Source: Larkinella arboricola
GTDB taxonomy: Bacteria; Bacteroidota; Bacteroidia; Cytophagales; Spirosomataceae
Assembly: GCF_003259745.1 (NCBI RefSeq)
Contig: NZ_QLMC01000001.1
Location: forward strand, 1,550,001-1,614,000
Length of the DNA stretch: 64,000 bases
Reading direction: 5' to 3'
Shown piece after piece: positions 49,006 to 58,506 of the stretch. The notes beneath the pieces are model-generated. The model was not told the origin of the DNA, did no database searches, and worked only from the letters and a program-made list of their open reading frames with translations. Each line of letters begins with the position of its first letter. Position 1 is the first letter of the stretch. Made by a program: the position numbers and the translations under genes.

Positions 49006-52000
49006 TTAGGCGACGGCTACTTTTAAACGGAGACGGAACTCGTCCATTTCAATTTCCGTCGCGTTGCCGTTCAGGTCCGTAACCAGGTCGAGCGACAGCG
49101 CCTGCACTTCCTGACAGATGTAGTCCTTATGCGTCTGGATGGCCGTGTTCAGCACCTCATTCGGGCCTTCGCCGGTACCTTCCTCCAGTTCGATCCGGAT
49201 TTTATCGGTCACGTCGAAATTCTGGTCTTTGCGCAGGTTCTGGATGCGGTTGATAAAGTCGCGGGCGATGCCTTCCTGCCGCAGTTCAGCCGTGATGGTA
49301 ACGTCCAGCGCCACCGTCAAACCGTTCTGGCTGGCGACAATCCAGCCCGGCACATCCTCCGTCCGGATATCCACGTCGGCCAGCGTAATCTCGCCAAGCG
49401 CCAGTTGCAGGCTTCCGGCGGCTTCCAGCTTGCGGATGTCGTCCTCGGTCATGGCGTTGATCGTCGTAGCGATATCTTTCATCATTGGCCCAAATTTCGG
49501 CCCGAGCGTCTTGAAATTCGGCTTGATTTTCTTTTTCAGAATACCGGATGCATCGTCGATGAATTCCACGGCTTTGACGTTTACTTCCGACTGGATAATC
49601 GGCGAAACGTGTTCGATTTGCCGACGTGTGGTTTCGTTCAGAACCGGGATCAGCACCTTCGTCAAAGGCTGGCGCACCTTGATTTTGTGGCCTTTCCGCA
49701 GCGAGTGAACCAGCGAACAGATATCCTGACCGAGTTGCATCGACGTTTCCAGATCGCTGTCGATCAGGGTGGTTTCGGCTTTCGGGAACGACGACAGGTG
49801 AACCGACAACTCTTGTTCTTTCGTCAGGTTGCGGTATAGCCAGTCGGCGAAGAACGGCGCGATGGGCGACATCAGTTTTGAAACCGTCGTCAGACACTCG
49901 TGCAGCGTTTCGTAAGCCGCCTGTTTATCTTCCGCCGAACTGCCCTGCGCCGAACCCGTCCAGAACCGCCGACGCGACAGCCGTACGTACCAGTTCGACA
50001 ACTGATCGTTGACAAAATCCTGAATGGCCCGGCCTGCTTTCGTCGGGTTGTAATTCTCGAACTGCTGCTCGACTTCCAATACCAGCGACTGCAATTTCGA
50101 CAGAATCCAGCGATCCAGTTCCGGGCGTTGTTCAACCGGAATGGTCCGCACACCGTCGAAATCGAACTGGTCGAGGTTGGCATACAGCGCGAAGAACGAA
50201 TACGTATTATAGAGCGTTCCGAAAAACCGGCGCTGAACCTCGGCAATACCGTCGAGGTTGAACTTCAGGTTGTCCCAGGGCTCGGCGTTGGTGATCATGT
50301 ACCAGCGCGTTGCATCGGCGCCGTACGTTTCCAGCGTCGTAAACGGATCGATGGCATTGCCCAGCCGCTTCGACATTTTGTTGCCGTTTTTGTCGAGCAC
50401 CAGACCTGTTGAAACCACGTTTTTAAAGGCCACCGACGAATCGGCTTTACCGTCCAGCGTGCCCAGCATCCCCGAAATGGCGTGAAGCGTGAAGAACCAC
50501 CCGCGCGTTTGATCGACCCCTTCCGAAATGAAATCCGCCGGGTACGCTTTGTCGAAAATATCCTTGTTCTCGAACGGATAATGCCACTGCGCGTACGGCA
50601 TAGCCCCGGAGTCAAACCACACGTCGATCAGGTCCGGTTCGCGTTGCAGCACCTTGCCGGACTCGGAAAGCAGGTACAGTTCATCAACAAAAGGCCGGTG
50701 CAGGTCATAATCGCCCGACGCCAGTTTTTGTAGATAGGCTTCGTTTTTGGCTTTTTGCTCTTCCGACAACACACCCGACGCCACGGCTTTTTGGACTTCC
50801 GCTTTCAGTTCGGCTACCGAGCCAATGCAGACTTCTTCACCGGTATCGTTGCGCCAGATGGGCAACGGTGTTCCCCAGAACCGGCTGCGGCTCAGGTTCC
50901 AGTCAACGAGGTTTTCGAGCCAGTTGCCAAACCGTCCGGTTCCGGTGCTTTCGGGGTTCCAGTTGATGGTTTTGTTCAGTTCGACCAGTTTGTCCTTCAC
51001 CGCCGTCGTGCGGATAAACCAGCTATCGAGCGGGTAGTACAACACGGGTTTGTCGGTCCGCCAGCAGTGCGGGTAGGGGTGTTCGTATTTCTCCACGTTG
51101 AAGGCTTTGCCCTCGCTCTTGAGCTTGATGGCAATCAGCACGTCGGTAGGCTTGAACTCCGGTGCGTCCTGCTCCTCGTCCGAGTAATATTGCTCTTTCA
51201 CATACCGGCCGCCAAACTCACCGATTTCCTTCACAAACCGGCCCTGTTTATCGACAATCGGTACTTCTTTACCGTTTTCGTCCTTCACCATGATGGCCGG
51301 GATACCGTTCTGCTGGGCAACCCGGAAGTCGTCAGCCCCGAAGGTCGGAGCCGTGTGGACTACGCCCGTACCATCTTCGGTCGTCACGAAATCGCCGAGG
51401 ATAACGCGGAAGGCCGGTCGGTCGGGCTGGACGTAGGGCAGAAGCTGCTCGTATTCGATACCGGCCAGATCCGCGCCTTTGAATTCGCCCACAATCGTCC
51501 ACGGCAGCAGTTTTTTGTCCGAAGCCGCGTAGCCTTCCAGATCGCCGTCCTTGCCTTTTTCGTTGAACCATCGCCCTACCAGCGCTTTCGCCAGCACCAC
51601 GTGTACAGGTTCGTGGGTGTACGGGTTGAACGTTTTCACCAGCACATAGTCAATGTCTTTCCCAACGGTCAGGGCCGCGTTGGCGGGCAGCGTCCAGGGG
51701 GTTGTCGTCCAGGCCAGGATGTAGGGCGTTGTTCCTGACAGGTCGCCAAAGACGCGGGCGGTTTGCTCCGACGGTTTGGTTTTAAACATCGCCACAATCG
51801 TCGTGTCCTTCACGTCTTTGTACGTGCCGGGCATGTTCAGTTCGTGCGACGACAGACCCGTTCCGGCTTTGGGCGAATACGGCTGAATCGTGTATCCTTT
51901 GTATAGTAAACCCTTCTGATACAGCTCCTTGAGCAGATACCAGATGGATTCGATGTATTCGGTATGATAGGTAACGTACGGACTGTCGAGGTCGACCCAG

Positions 52001-52434
52001 TAGCCCATTTTTTCGGTCAGGTCGTTCCACATATCCGTAAACTTCATCACGGCTTCGCGGCACTTCTGGTTGTAGGCTTCGATGCTGATACCGCCTTCCG
52101 ATTCGGGTTTGCCGATATGGTCTTTGTTGATACCCAGTTCTTTTTCAACCTGCAACTCAATGGGCAGCCCGTGCGTATCCCAGCCGCCCTTGCGCTTCAC
52201 CTGAAAGCCCTGTAGGGTTTTATACCGGCAGAAAATATCCTTGATCGACCGCGCCATGACGTGGTGAATACCCGGTTTTCCGTTGGCCGACGGCGGTCCT
52301 TCGTAAAACGTAAACGTAGGCTGTCCTTCGCGCGTTTCAACCGATTGTTCGAAGACGCGATTGGCTTTCCAGAACGCTAAAATATCGTTGGTTACCTGTG
52401 CGTAATTCAGGTTTTTGTATTCTTTGTAACTCAC
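49006..52434 (-). CDS. ileS: Isoleucyl-tRNA synthetase (DUF5915-type, long form)
   Basis: An 1142-residue class I synthetase. The HIGH-equivalent is in PPSANGKPGIHHVMARS, the KMSKS in NGNKMSKRLGNAIDPF, and a large editing domain (about 180-400, LAWTTTPWTLPANAALTVG) is present. The anticodon domain and C-terminal DUF5915 region follow. The start is a GTG at 52434 (VSYKEYKNLNYAQV): no ATG occurs before the catalytic region, and an upstream TTG at 52503 lies beyond the promoter box at 52461-52468. The long form resembles the type often insensitive to mupirocin; that property is inference. Confidence 0.95.
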   Translation of the reverse strand: MSYKEYKNLNYAQVTNDILAFWKANRVFEQSVETREGQPTFTFYEGPPSANGKPGIHHVMARSIKDIFCRYKTLQGFQVKRKGGWDTHGLPIELQVEKELGINKDHIGKPESEGGISIEAYNQKCREAVMKFTDMWNDLTEKMGYWVDLDSPYVTYHTEYIESIWYLLKELYQKGLLYKGYTIQPYSPKAGTGLSSHELNMPGTYKDVKDTTIVAMFKTKPSEQTARVFGDLSGTTPYILAWTTTPWTLPANAALTVGKDIDYVLVKTFNPYTHEPVHVVLAKALVGRWFNEKGKDGDLEGYAASDKKLLPWTIVGEFKGADLAGIEYEQLLPYVQPDRPAFRVILGDFVTTEDGTGVVHTAPTFGADDFRVAQQNGIPAIMVKDENGKEVPIVDKQGRFVKEIGEFGGRYVKEQYYSDEEQDAPEFKPTDVLIAIKLKSEGKAFNVEKYEHPYPHCWRTDKPVLYYPLDSWFIRTTAVKDKLVELNKTINWNPESTGTGRFGNWLENLVDWNLSRSRFWGTPLPIWRNDTGEEVCIGSVAELKAEVQKAVASGVLSEEQKAKNEAYLQKLASGDYDLHRPFVDELYLLSESGKVLQREPDLIDVWFDSGAMPYAQWHYPFENKDIFDKAYPADFISEGVDQTRGWFFTLHAISGMLGTLDGKADSSVAFKNVVSTGLVLDKNGNKMSKRLGNAIDPFTTLETYGADATRWYMITNAEPWDNLKFNLDGIAEVQRRFFGTLYNTYSFFALYANLDQFDFDGVRTIPVEQRPELDRWILSKLQSLVLEVEQQFENYNPTKAGRAIQDFVNDQLSNWYVRLSRRRFWTGSAQGSSAEDKQAAYETLHECLTTVSKLMSPIAPFFADWLYRNLTKEQELSVHLSSFPKAETTLIDSDLETSMQLGQDICSLVHSLRKGHKIKVRQPLTKVLIPVLNETTRRQIEHVSPIIQSEVNVKAVEFIDDASGILKKKIKPNFKTLGPKFGPMMKDIATTINAMTEDDIRKLEAAGSLQLALGEITLADVDIRTEDVPGWIVASQNGLTVALDVTITAELRQEGIARDFINRIQNLRKDQNFDVTDKIRIELEEGTGEGPNEVLNTAIQTHKDYICQEVQALSLDLVTDLNGNATEIEMDEFRLRLKVAVA

Positions 52435-52460
52435 GGTATTGCTGGATTTGAAATCAGGTG

Positions 52461-52468
52461 CAAAGATA
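52461..52468 (-). promoter_or_regulatory. -7 promoter box for ileS
   Basis: Minus-strand TATCTTTG followed by CA is an ideal Bacteroidota -7 box. A start point near 52454 gives a 20-nt leader before the GTG at 52434 and rules out the longer reading frame. The remaining part of the 354-bp gap up to 52788 shows no gene or repeat. Confidence 0.65.
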
Positions 52469-52788
52469 CGGATTTTTAAGGTGAGTAGCGGACAATCCCC
52501 CAAAGTAGAATTGTTTAGACCCGATTAGCGTGATTGACGGCTTTCAGGCTCACGGCGGAGCAAGGTTTCCGACTGGTTGTTGCTGCAACGCTTTTCCAAG
52601 TGGTTCTGTATCCGGTACGCTATTAGGATGTTAGACGCTTTCTTTGCACTTTTACTGGTAGTTGGTCGTATTTTGTTCTGATTCAATTTGAAACGAAGCC
52701 TATACTGAAACAGCCGCAAGCTTACCGGTATAGCAATTATGTTAACCGTATTGCCGGTAATTCAGGTTCTTTTTAAGGATGGTATGGC

Positions 52789-53244
52789 ATGAATGAATTG
52801 GAACGATCGGCAGGAAACGCTTCCCAATGGCAGCACCTCCGAACCCCTACGGATCAGCGGGCTTTGTTCGATCGTTTTGGCGCGATGGCTTATGGGGTTA
52901 TTTTACAGATACTCCCCCAAACGCATTTGGCGCAGGAGGCACTGCTGGACGTATTCACTTCCTTATCGTTGTCTTCTTTTTCGACCAGTTCAACCAGTCC
53001 CGCCCTTGCTATCATCAGGCTGGCCCGTTTGAAGGCGCTTGAACGTAAAGCCCGAACGAGCGAACCGGACGCTGCCAGTGCCGAGCCCAGTTCGTCGGCG
53101 GGCCGTTTCTCCCCGGAGTTTATTTTTGATCTGTCATTTCGCCAGGGATATTCATTTGATGCGATTTCCGAACAATTGGATATTTCAAAACCGGAGATCT
53201 TAAAAGCCGTCCGGAATTACATACATCTGTTTCGTCGTTCGTAA
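52789..53244 (+). CDS. Divergent sigma-70-like (ECF-type) factor
   Basis: A 151-residue protein. The first half (TPTDQRALFDRFGAMAYGVILQILPQTHLAQEALLDVFTSL) follows the ECF region 2 pattern. A low-complexity Ser-rich stretch (SLSSFSTSSTSP) and ARLKALERKAR follow. The C-terminus (LSFRQGYSFDAISEQLDISKPEILKAVRNYIHLF) is a region 4-like helix-turn-helix. It is shorter and more divergent than usual sigma factors. A gene for a typical anti-sigma protein begins 13 bp downstream, which strengthens the assignment. Confidence 0.65.
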   Translation: MNELERSAGNASQWQHLRTPTDQRALFDRFGAMAYGVILQILPQTHLAQEALLDVFTSLSLSSFSTSSTSPALAIIRLARLKALERKARTSEPDAASAEPSSSAGRFSPEFIFDLSFRQGYSFDAISEQLDISKPEILKAVRNYIHLFRRS

Positions 53245-53256
53245 TTACACAGGAAG

Positions 53257-53745
53257 TTGGATATTCAGAATTACATAAGTAGCGGAGTTTTAGAAGCTTA
53301 TTTGCTGGGGCTAGCCTCGGAGGAGGAAGAGCAGGACGTTCAGCAAATGAAGGTTCTTTATCCGGAAGTTTCTGCGGCTTTAAATGAGCTTGAAATTGTA
53401 ATTGAACAATATTGTCTGGATAATGCGGTTCCGCCACCGCCCGGAACCTGGGAACTCATTCAGGCCCGGACGACCGGCAAGGAGATCAAAAAACGCGATC
53501 TGAACGGGCAGGAGCAGCAGAAAAACGACGAGCCAAAAGCCGACAAACCAGCGTATCTGGAAGTCGAAGTAAGCGATTCCTTCATCCGGGTCCACAGGCT
53601 CTGGCGGCTTGCTTTTCTGATTGTTTTTATTCTGTCAAAGATTTTCCTGATCGCCGGTTTATACTATTATTTCAAAGCCGACAGCCAGCAGCAGGAAATC
53701 GAACGGCTTAAAACCGTCATCGAGCGACAGCAAACCGTTCGTTAA
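53257..53745 (+). CDS. Anti-sigma factor-like membrane protein (RskA-type N-terminus)
   Basis: The start is a TTG at 53257 preceded by AGGAAG; it opens LDIQNYISSGVLEAYLLGLASEEEE, where the I/SSGxLEAYxLGLAxxEE pattern is the hallmark of the anti-sigma N-terminal domain in Bacteroidota. The 162-residue protein then has a Lys/Glu-rich linker, one membrane helix (about 118-140, LAFLIVFILSKIFLIAGLYYYF) and a short coiled tail (QQQEIERLKTVIERQQ). The RskA periplasmic domain is missing. It would hold the sigma-like protein encoded just upstream at the membrane. Confidence 0.75.
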   Translation: MDIQNYISSGVLEAYLLGLASEEEEQDVQQMKVLYPEVSAALNELEIVIEQYCLDNAVPPPPGTWELIQARTTGKEIKKRDLNGQEQQKNDEPKADKPAYLEVEVSDSFIRVHRLWRLAFLIVFILSKIFLIAGLYYYFKADSQQQEIERLKTVIERQQTVR

Positions 53746-53752
53746 TCATCCC

Positions 53753-53777
53753 GGCCAAACCCGTTACAGGTTTGGCC
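53753..53777. terminator. Hairpin between convergent genes, overlapping a stop codon
   Basis: Nine-base perfect arms GGCCAAACC (53753-53761) and GGTTTGGCC (53769-53777) with a 7-nt loop. It follows the anti-sigma gene by 8 bp and contains the stop codon of the minus-strand BNR protein gene. T-tracts are absent, so strength is uncertain. Confidence 0.5.
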
Positions 53778-54816
53778 ATTGTCCTTCTTTTATATCGGCC
53801 AGTTTTAATTTAGCGGGGTCAACCACCACATATTTTATCTTTTTCCGGTGATGGGTGTACGTAATATGCACCCGTCCGTCGCGCGTTTGAATAACGGCCG
53901 GATACGAAAACTCACCGCCGGGTTCCTTCTCCAGCACTACACCCGCCTGCCATTGTTTTCCGTCGGGCGACAGGGCCACGTTCAGCGGGGAGCGGCCCTT
54001 TGGCGTGTGGTTATACACCAGCAACTGCCGACCGTCGCGCAGGGTGACGGCATCCGTTCCGGAATTGGGATTGGGCAGTTCCGTCGCTTTCAAGGCCGAC
54101 CAGGTCTTGCCGCCATCCTCCGACCAGGCTTCCAGTACATGCTTATTTTTGCTTCGGCAAAGCAACTGCAACCGGCCGCCCGGATGGAACAATACGCTGG
54201 GTTGAATGGCGCTGAATTCTTTACCGTCGTTGAGCGCCGGAGTTTTCTGCCAGGTTTTGCCGCCGTCCGCAGAACTTTCCATGTGGAGCCGCCAGCCGTT
54301 GTCTTCGCTGCTCGACGGACTGAGCAACGTGCCGGATGCCAGCAGGACGGGTTTGTTTTTAATCGGCCCCACGATGTTGTCGGGTAGTCGCTCGGGTTTC
54401 GACCAGGTTTTACCGCCATCGGACGAGGTGATTTTCATGCCCCACCAGGTTTCCGGATCGGGCCCGACTTTGTAAAACAGCAGCAGCGGGCCTTTGGGCA
54501 TTTGAAACAAGACCGGGTTCCAGGTTGGGTGTCGGCTACCGTCAGGCTGAACACCGTTGGCGACTTCGACCGGGGCCGTCCAGCCCTTTTTAGTCCGGCG
54601 GCTGACCCAGATGCCAACGTCGGGATGTTTTTCACGCGTACCGCCAAACCAGGACGCCACAATACCGTCTGGCGTTTCGGCTAGGGTGGAGGCATGGCAG
54701 GAGGGGAAGGGTGCCTGCTCGTAAATGAATTCGGAGGTGACGATACCGCTGGTTTGCTGAGCGGCCAGAAAGCCGGGCAACAGGCCCAGCAAAAGAATAA
54801 TCACTGTGGTTTTCAT
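53764..54816 (-). CDS. Secreted BNR-repeat (sialidase-fold) protein
   Basis: A 350-residue protein with a signal peptide (1-19, LLPGFLAAQ). The six-bladed sialidase propeller is marked by Asp boxes SSDGGKTW, SADGGKTW and SEDGGKTW and by the opening FPSCHASTLAETPDGIVASWFGGTREKHPDVGIWVSRR. The true sialidase FRIP motif is not seen, so the arginine triad is doubtful, and another acidic-sugar or general glycan activity is equally possible. It is the last gene of the SusCD locus 3 run, 112 bp after the CocE-like gene, from which a hairpin separates it. Confidence 0.85.
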   Translation of the reverse strand: MKTTVIILLLGLLPGFLAAQQTSGIVTSEFIYEQAPFPSCHASTLAETPDGIVASWFGGTREKHPDVGIWVSRRTKKGWTAPVEVANGVQPDGSRHPTWNPVLFQMPKGPLLLFYKVGPDPETWWGMKITSSDGGKTWSKPERLPDNIVGPIKNKPVLLASGTLLSPSSSEDNGWRLHMESSADGGKTWQKTPALNDGKEFSAIQPSVLFHPGGRLQLLCRSKNKHVLEAWSEDGGKTWSALKATELPNPNSGTDAVTLRDGRQLLVYNHTPKGRSPLNVALSPDGKQWQAGVVLEKEPGGEFSYPAVIQTRDGRVHITYTHHRKKIKYVVVDPAKLKLADIKEGQWPNL

Positions 54817-54879
54817 GCGTAGTTGGAGGGTTAGGAAGTAGGGTCAAAGGTATTGGTTTTATGCTCTAAATAAAAAGCA

Positions 54880-54912
54880 GAAAGCCGTAAGAGACAATCC
54901 CCTACGGCTTTC
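54880..54912 (-). terminator. Terminator after the CocE-like gene
   Basis: Ten-base arms GAAAGCCGTA (54880-54889) and TACGGCTTTC (54903-54912) are followed on the minus strand by TGCTTTTTATTTA. It would cut transcription before the BNR gene. Confidence 0.75.
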
Positions 54913-54928
54913 CGGCAATTCTAAAACG

Positions 54929-56839
54929 TTAAATTCCTTTGTTCAGCACCCGCACTTTGACGTGCGACGGGTTTTTGTTGGAGAAGTAAACCCGGTGGGT
55001 AGCCTTCTGGTAATCGGCTTCTGTTGCGTCGTAAATATTCATGAATTTCTGCGGATTGCGGTCTACCAGCGGAAACCACGAACTTTGCACCTGCACCATC
55101 ATTTTGTGGCCTTTTTTGAACGTGTGGGCCGCGTCCTGCATATCGAACTTTACCTCCGCAATCTCGCCAGGCTTCAGCGGTTCTGGCTTCGAAAAGCTGT
55201 TCCGGAATTTAGCCCGCATGACCTCGCCCCGCACCATGAGCTGAAAACCGGCCATTTTAGTCGTCGGAATCGGGCTGGTGGCTTTGGTGGTGTCGGGATA
55301 TACGTCGATAAGTTTGACTACAAAATCGGCATCCGTGCCGGTGGTCGAGACAAAGAGGTTCGCCATGACGTTGCCGGTAATGGTCACGTCCTCGGTTAAC
55401 GGTTCCGACTCGTATACCAGCACGTCGGGGCGCGCAGCCGCAAACCGCTGGTCCTCGTACATGAAATCGCTGCCCCGGATAATCCGGACTTCGTTGGTAT
55501 ACGGAACCGGTTTTTTCGGATCGCTGAGGTATTCATCAAACACCGGTTCGGTTTCTTTTGGTGCTTCAAACGACAGCTTACCGTTGGTGTGCAGGTAAAT
55601 GTTGCGTTCCTGCGACTCCTTGGGCGGCCACTGGCTGTACTGTTTCCACTCGTTGGAACCCGTCAGAAAAATCGACGCTTCCGGCAGTTGCGGATCGGGG
55701 CCGTCTTTCAGGTAATGATTGAAAAACGCCAGTTCGATTTTCTCCCGGTAATACGGTGCGGTTTTAGCACCAAATGTAATATTGCCCAGCACATCACCGT
55801 TGCTGCGCGCCCAGCCGCCGTGAATCCACGGACCCATCACCAGAATGTTTTTGGTCTTCGGGTTTTTGCTCTCGATGCCGGCGTAGGTCTTCAGCGGACC
55901 GTACAAATCTTCCTGATCGAACCAGCCGCCCACCGTCATCACCGCCGGTTTGATGTTTTTCAGGTGCGGCACGGGCGTCCGGGCCTGCCAGAATTCATCG
56001 TAATTCGGGTGGTCGATCATCTCCTGCCAGACTTTGTTCTGGTTGTTGAAAAACCGTTCGTTTATTTTCGAGAGCGGTCCGACATTCATGTAGAACTTGT
56101 ACGAATCGGGCGTTCCGTAGGCTGAGAAACCGGGCGACGGTTTGGACGTTGGAACAGGCCGGGGCTTACCGTACGACGACAGAAAGGCAAACGTCCCCAT
56201 CAGGAAAAACGCGCCGTTGTGGTGCCGGTCGTCGCCCATATACCAGTCGGTTACGGGAGCCTGGGGCGATACGGCTTTCAGGGCCGGGTGGGCGTCGATG
56301 GCCGTCATGGTCGTGTAAAAACCGGGGGCCGAAATCCCCCAGGTGCCTACCCGGCCGTTGTTGTTCGGAATGTTTTTGATGAGCCAGTCGATGGAATCAT
56401 ACGTGTCCGAACTCTCGTCCACATCGGTTTTTTTCTTCTTATCGGGGTTATGCGGCCGAACGGCCACAAACTCGCCCTCCGACATCCAGCGTCCACGAAC
56501 ATCCTGATAAACAAAAATATAGCCGTCTCTGGCAAACGCCATTGAAGGACCCAGCGACGTTTTATACTTATCTTCCCCGTACGGAGCCACGCTGTAGGGC
56601 GTCCGGTCGAACATGATCGGATATTTCTGCGACGTGTTTTTCGGAACATAAATGGAGGTAAACAGCTTTGCCCCGTCGCGCATCGGCACCATCCGTTCCA
56701 TCTTGGTGTAATTCTGGACGATATACAGCGAATCGGCTTTGTTGACCACCGGCTGTGCCAGCAACGGGCTTGCCAAAACCGTTCCGAAGGCCAGCGACAG
56801 AAGCCGACGAACGGACGGTATTTTCAGGTTCATTTTCAT
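54929..56839 (-). CDS. CocE/NonD family (S15-type) alpha/beta hydrolase, secreted
   Basis: A 636-residue enzyme with a signal peptide (about 1-29, LASPLLAQ). The alpha/beta hydrolase core has the family hallmark YQDVRGRWMSEGEF, the nucleophile S170 in GTWGISAPGF, an acid candidate in TVGGWFDQEDLYGP, and the His in MGPWIHGGWA. A C-terminal jelly-roll (about 480-636, EPLTEDVTITGNVMANLFVS onward) completes the X-Pro dipeptidyl-peptidase/cocaine esterase architecture. Known members act on acyl esters, peptides or beta-lactam amides. The gene lies 17 bp downstream of the esterase-like gene in the SusCD locus 3 operon. Confidence 0.9.
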   Translation of the reverse strand: MKMNLKIPSVRRLLSLAFGTVLASPLLAQPVVNKADSLYIVQNYTKMERMVPMRDGAKLFTSIYVPKNTSQKYPIMFDRTPYSVAPYGEDKYKTSLGPSMAFARDGYIFVYQDVRGRWMSEGEFVAVRPHNPDKKKKTDVDESSDTYDSIDWLIKNIPNNNGRVGTWGISAPGFYTTMTAIDAHPALKAVSPQAPVTDWYMGDDRHHNGAFFLMGTFAFLSSYGKPRPVPTSKPSPGFSAYGTPDSYKFYMNVGPLSKINERFFNNQNKVWQEMIDHPNYDEFWQARTPVPHLKNIKPAVMTVGGWFDQEDLYGPLKTYAGIESKNPKTKNILVMGPWIHGGWARSNGDVLGNITFGAKTAPYYREKIELAFFNHYLKDGPDPQLPEASIFLTGSNEWKQYSQWPPKESQERNIYLHTNGKLSFEAPKETEPVFDEYLSDPKKPVPYTNEVRIIRGSDFMYEDQRFAAARPDVLVYESEPLTEDVTITGNVMANLFVSTTGTDADFVVKLIDVYPDTTKATSPIPTTKMAGFQLMVRGEVMRAKFRNSFSKPEPLKPGEIAEVKFDMQDAAHTFKKGHKMMVQVQSSWFPLVDRNPQKFMNIYDATEADYQKATHRVYFSNKNPSHVKVRVLNKGI

Positions 56840-56856
56840 ACAGTTTAGTGTGTTGA

Positions 56857-58488
56857 CTAGTTGGCTTTGCTGGTCGTGCTTTTGGCCGGGGCCATCTTTT
56901 TGATGTGCGCGTCCATGATTTTGAGCAGCTCGCCGTTGGAATAGGGCCGCCAGCTATGCCCACCCCGGTCGCCGTACGTAAACGAACCGCCGTAGGCCGG
57001 GCTGGTGGTTTTGCTCAAAAACTCTTCCATTTTGTACACCCCAAAGTTAAGGAAGAAATCGTCCATCCGCCCGCAGATCACGTGGAGTTTGCCAACGAGT
57101 TTGGGCCCAACGGTCGCCCAGTTTTTTTCCAGATAATACCGTAAGTCGTAATGTTCCTTCCAGTACTGCGCTACGCTGGGGTCAATCACACCGGTTTTTT
57201 TGTCGAACAACGGTTTAAAATACCCATCGGCACCGACCGGCCCAAACACCGAACTCCAGACGTCGAGCTGACCACCCGACCGGCCTTTGGTTCCGTTGAC
57301 CAGTTCCATCGTGTTGCGTTGTTCGGACGTGAGCCGGGTTTCGCCCGTGGCCGGGATGCGGGTGTTTGGCGTGGGAACCTTATACCACTCGTATTCCTTA
57401 TAAAACGCGTTTTTGTCCTTGTAAATGTCGATGCCTTCCACGTTCCAGAAGTCGAGCGGATCGGGCGCAAACGACCAGGTGCCGCCGTAAAAATCCGGGT
57501 ACCAGACCTGCAACGCAAACGATTCCCAGCCGCCGGTAGAGCCGCCCGTCAGCAAGCGGGCGTAACTTTCACGGATGCAGCGGAATTTCTTCTCGATTTC
57601 CGGAATCAATTCTTCGTGAATCGCATCGCCGTACGGACCGTTGTTGGCCGAATTGACCGCGTAGGAGTCATCGAAATACGGCGACGGATGCTGGAGCGTG
57701 ACGGCAATAAACCGGGGCGCATCGTCGGCGGTCCAGTCTTTGTAGAATTCGTTGGCCGGATTTTCGGCAAAACGGAACGGGGGCGCAATGGAAAAGTGGC
57801 CCTGCTGATACACCGTCGGGTACATCCGGCCCGGTTCATCGTCGTAGCCTTTGGGCAGCAGAATCGTTGCGCCGATGTAAATGGGATGACCCCAGAATTT
57901 AGTCAGTTTCTGGCTCTGGATTTTGATGCGTTTCACCCATTTGGTATCGGCGGGCACCGAAATCGGCGGAATCACTTTCGTAACCTCCAGCTTAACGGTT
58001 TCGCTTTTCGCCGGGTCGATTGTGATTTTCCGGACTTCGCTGTACACGTTTCCCGGCGACCGCGTCCACTGCTGGCCTTCCCACTGGTCCATGTGCATCC
58101 AGACCGTGTGCCCGTCCGACCGCTTGAATTCGGTGTATTTGTTCAGTACGGCCTGCACAAAATACTCGCCTTTCGGCACGTCTTTCAGCGCGTTGATGGG
58201 ATAACCGAGCGTCGAACCGTCGATGGTGACGGTTTTGCCCGAAGCCAGTTTCTCGAAATCAGCCCCCCAGAACTGCGTACCATAGCGGCCCACCTGCAAA
58301 CGCGGTTCGGTGCTGTCCTTGCGGGAGATGATCAGAAACATCCGGCCCGTGAGCGGGGCCGAACTGATCGAAGCCGGGTACGAAATCTCAAACCGGAGCT
58401 TCGTCTGGGCAAAACTGCCGCCCGAACTGAAAACCGCCAGAATAACCAGCGCCCAGCGAAATATTGAATTTGAAAAAACTTTTTTCAT
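56857..58488 (-). CDS. Secreted esterase-like alpha/beta hydrolase
   Basis: A 543-residue protein with a signal peptide (1-28, SGGSFAQ). Residues about 30-190 form an N-terminal beta domain with no clear name. The catalytic part starts KWVKRIKIQSQKLTKFWGHPIYIGATILLPKGY and carries the nucleophile S317 in LLTGGSTGGWESFALQVWYPDFYGG and a His in YGDRGGHSW, in the manner of the putative esterase (EsteraseD/tannase-feruloyl) family. Acyl-ester hydrolysis of an imported or surface-bound substrate is likely; the substrate is unknown. It lies 18 bp after SusD of locus 3 and before a second alpha/beta hydrolase. Confidence 0.8.
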   Translation of the reverse strand: MKKVFSNSIFRWALVILAVFSSGGSFAQTKLRFEISYPASISSAPLTGRMFLIISRKDSTEPRLQVGRYGTQFWGADFEKLASGKTVTIDGSTLGYPINALKDVPKGEYFVQAVLNKYTEFKRSDGHTVWMHMDQWEGQQWTRSPGNVYSEVRKITIDPAKSETVKLEVTKVIPPISVPADTKWVKRIKIQSQKLTKFWGHPIYIGATILLPKGYDDEPGRMYPTVYQQGHFSIAPPFRFAENPANEFYKDWTADDAPRFIAVTLQHPSPYFDDSYAVNSANNGPYGDAIHEELIPEIEKKFRCIRESYARLLTGGSTGGWESFALQVWYPDFYGGTWSFAPDPLDFWNVEGIDIYKDKNAFYKEYEWYKVPTPNTRIPATGETRLTSEQRNTMELVNGTKGRSGGQLDVWSSVFGPVGADGYFKPLFDKKTGVIDPSVAQYWKEHYDLRYYLEKNWATVGPKLVGKLHVICGRMDDFFLNFGVYKMEEFLSKTTSPAYGGSFTYGDRGGHSWRPYSNGELLKIMDAHIKKMAPAKSTTSKAN

Positions 58489-58506
58489 GAAGGTTCAGGG
58501 GTTTAA

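Noticed and set aside
50755-51738. Plus-strand open frame (327 codons) opposite ileS
   Set aside because: Antisense shadow of a conserved synthetase; Val/Phe/Gln-rich composition is typical of the reverse strand of biased codons.
57151-58467. Long plus-strand open frame (438 codons) opposite the esterase-like gene
   Set aside because: Antisense shadow: low-complexity Arg/Phe/Val-rich translation with no recognisable domain, while the minus strand has a signal peptide and catalytic motifs.
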